Shown: positions 25,024 to 32,762 of the stretch, one piece after another
How positions within the stretch are numbered: position 1 is the first letter of the stretch
Layout of the letters: every line of letters starts with the position of its first letter
DNA from: Sphingobium limneticum
Lineage (GTDB): Bacteria; Pseudomonadota; Alphaproteobacteria; Sphingomonadales; Sphingomonadaceae
Direction: 5' to 3'
NCBI RefSeq assembly: GCF_008710155.1
Contig: NZ_VYPZ01000001.1
Location: 1-64,000 of the forward strand
Length of the DNA: 64,000 nucleotides
Notes under the pieces: model-generated
What the model saw: the letters and a program-made list of their open reading frames with translations, nothing else
Databases searched by the model: none
What the model was told of the DNA's origin: nothing
Program-made: the position numbers and the translations under genes

Positions 25024-27315
25024 CTATGCACGGCTGATCACGACCGGAACCGACTTGGCCGCGAGAACATGGCTTTGTTCCGCGTGATGCTCGACAGGTA
25101 TCAGGCTGTTGCACTCGGGATAATAGGCACCAAGGCATCCGGGCGGAATGCTGTAGGGCGTCACGATCAGGCCGGGGCGCCGCCGGGCCACGCCGTCGTC
25201 CCACGAAGTTTCGAGCGTTACGATATCACCCTCGTTCAGCTTTTCGCGCACCATGTCGTCAACATTCATGAAAAGAACGTCCCTTGTGCCCTTCACACCG
25301 CGAAAGCGGTCGTGATAGCCGTAGATGGTCGTATTGAACTGGTCGTTCGAACGTAGGGTCATCAGGCGATATTGCCCCGCAGCGTCAGCGAAGCCGGTGG
25401 CCGACAGTCCGGATGGCACATGGAATTCCGCTTTCTGGGTTGGCGTCAGCCAGATGCGCTCCGATGCCTTATTGCCTTTCCAGAAGCCGCCAGGCTGGAA
25501 AAGACGTGCGTTGAAATTCTCGAATATGTCCGGGTATGTCGCTTCGATCGCATCACGGATGCGGGCATAGTCGGCGACCCATGCGTCCCAATCTGCCTGC
25601 GGATTGGGTGGCACAATCCGCTTGGCGATGGCGGCCACGATCGCAGGTTCGGACAGAAGGTGCGGGCTGGCGGGCGTCGCCTTGCCGACCGAACCATGGA
25701 TGCAACTGCTCGAGTCCTCGACCGAGACGGCTTGCGGGCCGCTGGCCTGAACATCCTGCTCGATCCGGCCGAGGCAGGGCAGGAGGTACGCGATCCGGCC
25801 CGGCAGAAGATGGCTGCGATTGAGCTTGGTGGCGACATGGACGGTCAGGTCGAGCGCGGGCCAGGCCGCTTCCATGGGGCCGGTGTCCGGGATGGCGCGC
25901 AGGAAGTTGCCGCCCAGTCCGATAAATGCCCTGACCGATCCGTCGATGACGCCCCGACAGGTTTCGATCGTATCCAGTCCTTTTTCCGCAGGTGGATCGA
26001 AGCTATATAGTTCTCTCAACTTGTCGACGGGCGCGAGTTCCGTTTTCTCCGTGATGCCGACGGTGCGCTGTCCTTGGACATTGCTGTGACCGCGCACCGG
26101 CGTCGGGCCGGCACCGGGCTTGCCGATATTGCCGCGCAGGAGGAGGAAGTTGACGACCATGCGGACATTCTCGACGCCTTTTACATGCTGGGTCAGGCCC
26201 ATACCGTAGATCGCCATGACGGCTTTCGACTGCGCATAGACGCGCGCCGCCTGCTCCAGCGCGTTGCGTTCCAGGCCGGATTCCCGTTCGATGTCGCGCC
26301 ATTGGGTCGCACGGACTTTGTTGGCGAAAGCGTCGAAATCATGGGTGTGTCGTTCGATGAAATCATGATCGAGAACTGGCGGCTCGCCCGCTGCCCTTGC
26401 CGCATCGTCCCATTCGATGAGTAATTTGGCGAGGCCCGTGATCGCGGCAATGTCGCCGCCTGCCTTCACCTGATGATATTGGGTGGAAATCCCCGTTTCG
26501 GCCAATGTCACCATCTCCACCGGATTTTGCGGATCGGTGAAGCGTTCAAGCCCTCTTTCCCGCAAGGGATTGAAGGTGATGATCTCTACGCCACGCTTGC
26601 GTGCGCCGCGTAGGTCATGGAGCATCCGCGGCGCGTTGGATCCGACATTCTGTCCGAAGAAGAATATCGCATCACATTCCTCGAAGTCCTTGAGTTGGGT
26701 CGTCCCGACCGGCACCCCAATGGCCGCTTTGAGCGCGACGGAGGTGGATTCATGGCACATGTTGGAACTGTCGGGCAGATTCTGGTTGCCATACATCCGT
26801 GCCATCAGCCCATACATGTATGACGCCTCCAGGCTGGTGCGGCCGGAAGAATAGAAGACGACGGATTTGGGATCATATATGCGCAGCGCCGCCGCAATGG
26901 CGTCGAACGCCTCATCCCATGAACAGGCGACATATTTGTCCTGGTCTCTGTCATATCGCAGGGGGTGGGTCAGCCGACCATGCTGCTCGAGATCATAATC
27001 CCGCCACTGCCGCAATGCGGCGAGGCTATGTTCTTCAAAAAACGCAGGTGTCGTGCGCAGCTTTGTTAGCTCCCAAGCCGTCGCCTTTGCGCCTTCCTCG
27101 CAAAATTCGGCGGGATGGGGATGGGCAGGTTTGGGCCAGGCGCAACTGACACAGGCAAAGCCGTCGGCCTTATTCTGTCGGGCAAGCTCACGCAGGCCCT
27201 CGGCGGGCAGATGTTCGCGTGGCAGGATTTCGGCCAGAGAGCGAACCGATCCCCAGCCGCCGGCAGGCCCCTCGAACGGCTCGATACGGGGCTTGTCCGA
27301 TCTCTGCTTTGCCAT
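25024..27315 (-). CDS. FdhF/YdeP-family molybdopterin oxidoreductase
   Basis: A 763-residue molybdopterin enzyme of the YdeP/formate-dehydrogenase-H-like group. The N-terminal part has cysteines at 55 and 58 (FACVSCAWPKP) and 72, so the Fe-S binding pattern is not that of classical FdhF. The Mo-pterin fold follows: YSSGRTSLEASYMYGLMAR, NLPDSSNMCHESTS with the likely Mo-ligand cysteine, FFFGQNVGSNAPRML, and LLLRGNIGKPGAGPTPVRGH. The C-terminal cap begins around YRLMTLRSNDQFNTTIYGYH. There is no Tat signal, so it is cytoplasmic. GAAGGAG before MAKQRSDKPR fixes the start. Family members are linked to acid resistance in E. coli; activity is generally not defined. It is divergent from the catalase-like gene across 144 bases. 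Confidence 0.88.
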   Translation of the reverse strand: MAKQRSDKPRIEPFEGPAGGWGSVRSLAEILPREHLPAEGLRELARQNKADGFACVSCAWPKPAHPHPAEFCEEGAKATAWELTKLRTTPAFFEEHSLAALRQWRDYDLEQHGRLTHPLRYDRDQDKYVACSWDEAFDAIAAALRIYDPKSVVFYSSGRTSLEASYMYGLMARMYGNQNLPDSSNMCHESTSVALKAAIGVPVGTTQLKDFEECDAIFFFGQNVGSNAPRMLHDLRGARKRGVEIITFNPLRERGLERFTDPQNPVEMVTLAETGISTQYHQVKAGGDIAAITGLAKLLIEWDDAARAAGEPPVLDHDFIERHTHDFDAFANKVRATQWRDIERESGLERNALEQAARVYAQSKAVMAIYGMGLTQHVKGVENVRMVVNFLLLRGNIGKPGAGPTPVRGHSNVQGQRTVGITEKTELAPVDKLRELYSFDPPAEKGLDTIETCRGVIDGSVRAFIGLGGNFLRAIPDTGPMEAAWPALDLTVHVATKLNRSHLLPGRIAYLLPCLGRIEQDVQASGPQAVSVEDSSSCIHGSVGKATPASPHLLSEPAIVAAIAKRIVPPNPQADWDAWVADYARIRDAIEATYPDIFENFNARLFQPGGFWKGNKASERIWLTPTQKAEFHVPSGLSATGFADAAGQYRLMTLRSNDQFNTTIYGYHDRFRGVKGTRDVLFMNVDDMVREKLNEGDIVTLETSWDDGVARRRPGLIVTPYSIPPGCLGAYYPECNSLIPVEHHAEQSHVLAAKSVPVVISRA

Positions 27316-27459
27316 GGCTGTACCGCTCCTTCTTCCAGGCAATGGCAACGAGCGGAATGGGCGTTGGTTCACATGCCGGACCAAGCTGATGTGGATCAGC
27401 ACAATTTGTTCGGAACGGCTTCTGCTGCCCTTCAGTTAATGCTGGAAAGGAGAATGTCC

Positions 27460-28551
27460 ATGCTCAACCCGCCCGTCCGTTTCACCCGAGACGTCGAACA
27501 GTTTCAGCCAGATGAAGCGGAAACCATCGAGGGCTTGAAGCAGGCTTTCGACGTCATTCTGGAGCGGACGGCTGACGATTATGGTCATGCCGTTCGCTCG
27601 GTACATGCCAAGTCGCACGGGATATTGGAAGGCGAAATGCAGGTTGTGCCTGACCTGCCGCCTGAATTGGCGCAGGGTCTGTTTGCGCGGCCGGGCACGC
27701 ACAAAGTCTATTTGCGCATGTCTACGAACGCGGGGGACATATTGCCGGACTCGATCAGCCTGCCGCGCGGGATGGCGATCAAGGTGCTGGACGTGGAGGG
27801 GGACCGGCTTCCCGGCTCGGAAGGAACGGCGCAGGATTTCGTTTTCGTCAATGGCCCGATCTTTCAGGCAAAGACGGCTGACAAATTTCTGGGCAATCTC
27901 AAACTGCTTGCCAAGACGACCGATCGCATGGAAGGCACGAAGAAAGCGGTGTCCGCAACGTTGCGCGGCGTACGTCACGCCTTTGAAGCTGCTGGAGCCA
28001 AGCCGCCTACGGCGCTCAATTCGCTGGGCGGCGCGCCGCAATCCGAGCCACTTGGCGATACCTATTACACGACGGTGCCCTTCCGGTATGGCGATCATAT
28101 CGCCAAATTCAGCCTGGCGCCGATCGCGCCATCCATGACCGCGTTGACGGGGCAGGAGATCGCGGTCGACGGTCGCGAGAACGCAATCCGCGAAGATGTG
28201 CGAAAGGAGATGAGAGGCGTCGACGCACTCTGGGAGTTTCGCGTCCAGCTTTGCCGGGATTTGGAGAAACAGCCCGTGGAAGATCCGACCGTTGCGTGGG
28301 ATGAAGAAGATGCGCCGTTCATCACCGTCGCCACGATCCGCGCGAACGCTCAGGACAGTTGGGATCCGGCGCTCGTGGAAAAGGTTAACGAACAAATGCG
28401 GTTCAGCGTGTGGACGGGCATCGCGGCACATCAACCGCTTGGCAACATCAATCGCGCACGCCGCGACCCCTATCGCCACTCCGCCGATTTTCGCGCGGCC
28501 TTCAACAACTGCCCCTATCATGAGCCGCAAAGGGGCGAAGCCTCGTCTTGA
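27460..28551 (+). CDS. Catalase-family heme protein (catalase-related, small)
   Basis: A 363-residue protein of the small catalase-like superfamily, lacking the large-subunit C-terminal domain. A distal-type histidine lies in RSVHAKSHGILEGEM. LFARPGTHKVYLRMSTNAGD and LPRGMAIKVLDVEGDRLPG correspond to the catalase RFST and AVKF blocks, and DFVFVNGPIFQAKTA to the NN.P.FF block with changed residues. The proximal Tyr motif Y.DTxxxR is not visible in its normal form, so true catalase activity is doubtful; peroxidase or another heme role is possible. Start chosen at MLNPPVRF, 7 bases behind AAAGGAG. It is divergent from the YdeP-type gene, so shared stress control is plausible. Confidence 0.8.
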   Translation: MLNPPVRFTRDVEQFQPDEAETIEGLKQAFDVILERTADDYGHAVRSVHAKSHGILEGEMQVVPDLPPELAQGLFARPGTHKVYLRMSTNAGDILPDSISLPRGMAIKVLDVEGDRLPGSEGTAQDFVFVNGPIFQAKTADKFLGNLKLLAKTTDRMEGTKKAVSATLRGVRHAFEAAGAKPPTALNSLGGAPQSEPLGDTYYTTVPFRYGDHIAKFSLAPIAPSMTALTGQEIAVDGRENAIREDVRKEMRGVDALWEFRVQLCRDLEKQPVEDPTVAWDEEDAPFITVATIRANAQDSWDPALVEKVNEQMRFSVWTGIAAHQPLGNINRARRDPYRHSADFRAAFNNCPYHEPQRGEASS

Positions 28552-28570
28552 ACCGATCCGTATTGAATTG

Positions 28571-28609
28571 CGTTTCCAGTGCCTTCGCAAGCATAAGGCA
28601 CTGGAAACG
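28571..28609 (+). terminator. Strong stem-loop after the catalase-like gene
   Basis: A perfect 15-bp inverted repeat (cgtttccagtgcctt / aaggcactggaaacg) with a 9-base loop, 20 bases after the stop. There is no T-run on the plus strand. It could protect the mRNA 3' end or act as a terminator. Confidence 0.5.
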
Positions 28610-28787
28610 AACCAACTTACGCGACCGTTTGCGCGATTGAATATGGTGGCGGGGAAGAGCCTGCCATCAACGTTTGCCGATAGGGCGGGCCGATTTTTGT
28701 CGGCAGGTCGGATGTCCTGCGCATTCTACACGTCGTCATTTGCGTAATGCCCCTATGGCATCATCGCCGGATGCCCGATAGAAGCGC

Positions 28788-30338
28788 ATGACCATCCTCA
28801 TTCCTCTCCTCGGCGACCAACTCAGCCATGGTCTGGCGCCGTTGCGCGATGTCGATCCATCGGATGCGGTGGTGCTCCTGATGGAGGTAGGGGATGAAGC
28901 AACCTATGTGCGGCATCACAAGCGCAAGATCGCCCTGATATTTTCGGCCATGCGCCACTTCGCCAAAGAACTCGAGGCCAAGGGCTGGCGCGTCGAGTAT
29001 ATGTGCATCGACGATCCGGGCAACAGCGGGAGTTTTACCGGAGAGGTCAAGCGGGCTGTCGAGCGTCATCGGCCGAGCGCGATCCGCATCGTCGAACCCG
29101 GAGAATGGCGGGTGAAGACGATGATCGATGGCTGGAGCAAAACGTTCGGACTTCCCGTGGATGTGCTGGTCGATGATCGCTTCCTCTGCGGCATATTGGA
29201 GTTCCAGACCTGGGCGCAGGCGCGCAACGACCTCGTCATGGAATTTTTCTACCGGGATATGCGCCGCAAGACCGGCCTGCTGATGGAGTCCGATGGACAG
29301 CCGACGGGCGGCGCATGGAATTTCGACAAGGAGAACCGCGCACCACCCAGGTGCGGCCTGAACTATCCAGAACCCATGCACTTTCAGCCCGATCAGATCA
29401 CGGAGCAGGTGCTGGCGTTGGTAGAGGATCGTTATGGTCAGCATTTCGGGCGGCTGGAGAAATTCAGCCTGCCCGTGACGGCGGGGCAGGCGCGCAGGGC
29501 GCTCGGACATTTCGTTCGGACGGCATTGCCTGATTTCGGCACCTATCAGGATGCCATGGTGACAGGACAGGACTGGCTCTACCATAGCTGGCTCAGCCCG
29601 GCGCTGAACCTCGGCCTCCTGACGCCGCTGGAGGTCGCGCAGGCGGCAGCCGATGCTTATGCGGCTGGCGACGTGCCCTTAAATGCAGCGGAGGGATTCA
29701 TCCGCCAGATCATAGGCTGGCGCGAATATGTCCGCGGCTATTACTGGCTCGAGATGCCGGAAGTGGGAGATGCCAACGCTCTTGCGGCAACGCGACCGCT
29801 GCCGGCATTCTACTGGACCGGCGATACCGACATGCTCTGCCTGGCAGAGGCGATCCGCAATACGCGAGACAATGCCTATGCGCATCATATCCAGCGTCTG
29901 ATGGTGCTGGGCAATTTCGCCATGCTGGCGGGCATTCGCCCTCAGGATGTCGCGGATTGGTTCCTGATCGTCTATGCGGACGCATATGAATGGGTCGAAC
30001 TGCCCAATGTCATCGGGATGAGCCAGCATGCCGATGGCGGACGCCTCGCGACGAAGCCTTATGCGGGCGGTGGCGCTTATATCAATCGTATGTCCGACCA
30101 TTGCGGTGGGTGCCGTTATGACGTGAAGAAGAAAGTCGGGCCGGATGCCTGCCCGTTCAACGCGCTTTATTGGGATTTTCTCGCGCGGCACGAACGCCGC
30201 TTCCGTCGGAATCGCAGAATGGTTCAGATATACGCCAATTGGGATCGGATGAAGCCCGATGTCCGCGATGCCTATCGCGCAAGTGCGGCCGATTTTCTGG
30301 CGAAGCTGGAGCCTGCGGAAGAAGGCTGGGTCCGATAG
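28788..30338 (+). CDS. phrB: Fe-S bacterial cryptochrome/(6-4) photolyase
   Basis: A 516-residue photolyase-like flavoprotein of the FeS-BCP group, expected to repair (6-4) photoproducts with light. An N-terminal Rossmann domain (about 1-125, ILIPLLGDQLSHG) precedes a helical FAD domain. Four cysteines at 351 (DMLCLAEAI), 439 and 442 (DHCGGCRYD) and 455 (DACPFNALYWDF) are placed as the [4Fe-4S] ligands of the PhrB family. YAHHIQRLMVLGNFAML is the FAD-site region. The gene has its own start with a weak AGAAG site and stands alone between the hairpin of the catalase-like gene and a convergent YkgJ-type gene. Confidence 0.92.
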   Translation: MTILIPLLGDQLSHGLAPLRDVDPSDAVVLLMEVGDEATYVRHHKRKIALIFSAMRHFAKELEAKGWRVEYMCIDDPGNSGSFTGEVKRAVERHRPSAIRIVEPGEWRVKTMIDGWSKTFGLPVDVLVDDRFLCGILEFQTWAQARNDLVMEFFYRDMRRKTGLLMESDGQPTGGAWNFDKENRAPPRCGLNYPEPMHFQPDQITEQVLALVEDRYGQHFGRLEKFSLPVTAGQARRALGHFVRTALPDFGTYQDAMVTGQDWLYHSWLSPALNLGLLTPLEVAQAAADAYAAGDVPLNAAEGFIRQIIGWREYVRGYYWLEMPEVGDANALAATRPLPAFYWTGDTDMLCLAEAIRNTRDNAYAHHIQRLMVLGNFAMLAGIRPQDVADWFLIVYADAYEWVELPNVIGMSQHADGGRLATKPYAGGGAYINRMSDHCGGCRYDVKKKVGPDACPFNALYWDFLARHERRFRRNRRMVQIYANWDRMKPDVRDAYRASAADFLAKLEPAEEGWVR

Positions 30339-30403
30339 GACTTAGTGTCGAAAGGCGACGCCTTTGCTGCGACGGCACGCTTCAGTCCTAACAAATTTCA
30401 GAG

Positions 30404-30964
30404 TCATCCTTTGGTCGCGAACGCAGCATAGCGCTCCCGCCAGGCGGTTACTTCGGCTCTCAAATGCGCAGGGGCGGTTTCTCCCGACAGGACGAAACCG
30501 GCGACGTTGCTGTCGGGGTGCATCAGCATCTTCTTCGATCCGTCGGTGAACCAAACCGGTACCAACATATCGCAGACGCCGTCGAGGATGGCGCCGGCCA
30601 CGCCATTTTCGATCGCCTCGCTGCCGGGGAGCAAGCGCAGCATGATCGATACGCCTTCGAAGCAATTGCGTGGCTCACGGACAAAATCGAGCGACACCAA
30701 AATGCCGGATCGATCCGGACGAGCCTCGTCAGGCAAAGCCGTCATCCTGCGCCAGCCGCAAAACCAGGTTCGGCAAATATGCGGGCGCACGTCATGAATG
30801 CCGCACCCATGATCCGTCAGATGCGTACAATGGGTTCCGGCCGGCTTGTTGAAATCGGGCGTATCGACGGTAAGGATAGTGCAACAGATCGTGCAGTCGC
30901 CGCACGTCCGTTCAGGAAGGACGGGGCCCAGCAATGTGGTTTCCAGATCATTCTCTGCGCGCAT
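30404..30964 (-). CDS. YkgJ-type cysteine-cluster protein
   Basis: A 186-residue protein with an N-terminal cysteine-rich metal or Fe-S binding module: CGDCTICC, then THCTHLTDHGCGIHD and RPHICRTWFCGW. This CxxCxxC(C)...C...C...RPxxC spacing is typical of the YkgJ (CxxCxxCC) family, of unknown function. The C-terminal half has no recognised domain. There is no signal peptide. The ribosome site is weak, so an internal start is possible. It converges with the photolyase gene. Confidence 0.75.
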   Translation of the reverse strand: MRAENDLETTLLGPVLPERTCGDCTICCTILTVDTPDFNKPAGTHCTHLTDHGCGIHDVRPHICRTWFCGWRRMTALPDEARPDRSGILVSLDFVREPRNCFEGVSIMLRLLPGSEAIENGVAGAILDGVCDMLVPVWFTDGSKKMLMHPDSNVAGFVLSGETAPAHLRAEVTAWRERYAAFATKG

Positions 30965-31110
30965 GCCGGGTCAGGTGCCCGGAGCCTGCCTGAAATGCAA
31001 GTAGGGTACGCGCGCCTGCCCAAGGTGACGCTGCGCTGCTGAGCGGCGGTACCGGCCGATCATCCGATTTTGCCGTTGCAAAGGCTGGCGGGGCGACCGA
31101 AAGAGGGGGC

Positions 31111-32685
31111 ATGAAAAATTGGCTATCCTTCGTTGCTGCCGGCCTTGTTTCCTTCCTCGCGTTGGGAAATCCGGGCTGGGCGCAATCTTCCCCTGCCGAA
31201 TTGTACGGCGATCTGTTCCAACGCGTTCAGCTTGAAAAGCTGTTCCCCGACGGCAAGACCTTCGTCGACGCCACGCCGCGATCGGACCCGGCTGCGATCA
31301 TGGCGGCCTATCGCCAGCAGCCACCCCAGGGCAAGGATGCGCTCGAGGCGTTCGTGCTGCGCCACTTCCGGGTGCCCGGCGTCAACGATCATGGCGCGTC
31401 CAACTTGCGCGCCCATGTGCGCACTCTGTGGCCCACCCTGGTTCGCCAGCCGGTCGAGCGGCAGGCGGGCAGTTCCGCGCTACCGCTACCTGCGCCCTTC
31501 GTCGTGCCGGGCGGGCGGTTTCGCGAAATCTATTATTGGGACAGCTATTTCACGATGCTGGGCCTGGCAGTCGATGGCCAGCAGCCGCTGATCGAAAGCA
31601 TGTTGGTGGACTTCACCTCCACCATCGAGATTTACGGCCACATCCCCAACGGGATGCGCAGCTATTATCTCAGCCGCTCGCAACCGCCCTTCTATGCGTT
31701 GATGCTGGACCTGTCGAAGGATGACAGCGCCGACACCGCCACCCGTCAATTGGCGGCGCTGCGCGCCGAACATGCCTATTGGATGAAAGGCGCGTCCTGC
31801 GTGCAGCCCAGCGGCGCGTGCGAACGCGTGGTGCGGATGCCCGACGGCACGCTGCTCAACCGCTACTGGGACGACAAGGATACGCCGCGCGACGAATCCT
31901 ACGCGGAAGATGTCGCGACCGCGTCGGAAGCAAAGGGCGACAAGGCGATCACCTATCGTCATCTGCGTGCCGGCGCGGAAAGCGGATGGGACTTTACCTC
32001 GCGCTGGTTCGGCGACGGACGGACGATCGCGACGATCCACACCACCGACATCGTGCCGGTGGACCTCAACAGCCTAATGCTGGCGATGGAACAGCGGATC
32101 GAGGTGCGTTGCCGCAAGGCAGGCGACGGCGCCTGCGCCACCGAATTTGCAGGGCTGGCGCGCAAGCGCAAGGCCGCGATCGACCGTTATCTCTGGGTGG
32201 CCAAGGAAAGCCGCTATGCCGATTGGGATAGCAAGGCGAAGAAGCCGACAGCCATCCTTTCCGCCGCAACACTCTATCCGCTCTTCGTCGGCGCGGCGTC
32301 GCCTTCACAGGCCAGTGCCGTTGCGACCACCGTCCGCGCCAAGCTGCTGGGCAGCGGCGGCCTGCGCACCACGCCCAATGCGACCGGCCAGCAGTGGGAT
32401 ACGCCCAATGGCTGGGCCCCGTTGCAATGGGTGGCGATCGACGGCCTGGCGCGAAACGGACAGGAAAAGCTGGCCCGCGATATAGCCGGACGCTGGATCG
32501 GCACGGTCGCGGCCGCTTATGCCGAAACCGGCAAGATGCTGGAAAAATATGACGTCGAAGAACGCAAGCCCGGCGGCGGCGGCGAATATCCGCTTCAGGA
32601 CGGGTTCGGATGGACCAACGGCGTCACCAGCGCGCTGCTGGACCGCTATCCCGACATAGCGGCCGAACTGGAAAAGGCGGACTGA
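31111..32685 (+). CDS. treA: Periplasmic trehalase, GH37
   Basis: A 524-residue glycoside hydrolase family 37 enzyme (trehalose + water to two glucose). Signature 1 is PGGRFREIYYWDSYF (133-147) and signature 2 QWDTPNGWAP (about 430-440). The general-acid Asp is in AESGWDFTSRWF, and GGGGEYPLQDGFGWTNG closes the site near the C-terminus. A signal peptide (LSFVAAGLVSFLALGNPGWA) sends it to the periplasm. AGAGGGGG precedes the ATG. It converges on a TonB-dependent receptor across a shared terminator, suggesting a locus for taking up trehalose or a trehalose-containing glycoside; no transporter of the inner membrane is adjacent. Confidence 0.93.
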   Translation: MKNWLSFVAAGLVSFLALGNPGWAQSSPAELYGDLFQRVQLEKLFPDGKTFVDATPRSDPAAIMAAYRQQPPQGKDALEAFVLRHFRVPGVNDHGASNLRAHVRTLWPTLVRQPVERQAGSSALPLPAPFVVPGGRFREIYYWDSYFTMLGLAVDGQQPLIESMLVDFTSTIEIYGHIPNGMRSYYLSRSQPPFYALMLDLSKDDSADTATRQLAALRAEHAYWMKGASCVQPSGACERVVRMPDGTLLNRYWDDKDTPRDESYAEDVATASEAKGDKAITYRHLRAGAESGWDFTSRWFGDGRTIATIHTTDIVPVDLNSLMLAMEQRIEVRCRKAGDGACATEFAGLARKRKAAIDRYLWVAKESRYADWDSKAKKPTAILSAATLYPLFVGAASPSQASAVATTVRAKLLGSGGLRTTPNATGQQWDTPNGWAPLQWVAIDGLARNGQEKLARDIAGRWIGTVAAAYAETGKMLEKYDVEERKPGGGGEYPLQDGFGWTNGVTSALLDRYPDIAAELEKAD

Positions 32686-32689
32686 ACGA

Positions 32690-32726
32690 AAAAGGGGCCG
32701 GGCGATTGGATCGCCCGGCCCCTTTT
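32690..32726. terminator. Bidirectional terminator between treA and the convergent receptor
   Basis: A perfect 16-bp stem (aaaaggggccgggcga / tcgcccggcccctttt) with loop ttgga. T-runs appear on both strands, so it can end both transcripts. Confidence 0.92.
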
Positions 32727-32762
32727 CCATGGCGGGGTGCCCATGGACACCCCGCTCATCCC

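Noticed and set aside
27115..27459. N-terminal extension of the catalase-like protein
   Set aside because: It overlaps the divergent YdeP-type gene antisense; AAAGGAG places the start at 27460.
30351..30365. AAAGGC-GAC-GCCTTT palindrome as terminator between photolyase and YkgJ-type gene
   Set aside because: Only a 6-bp stem with no T-run; too weak to call.
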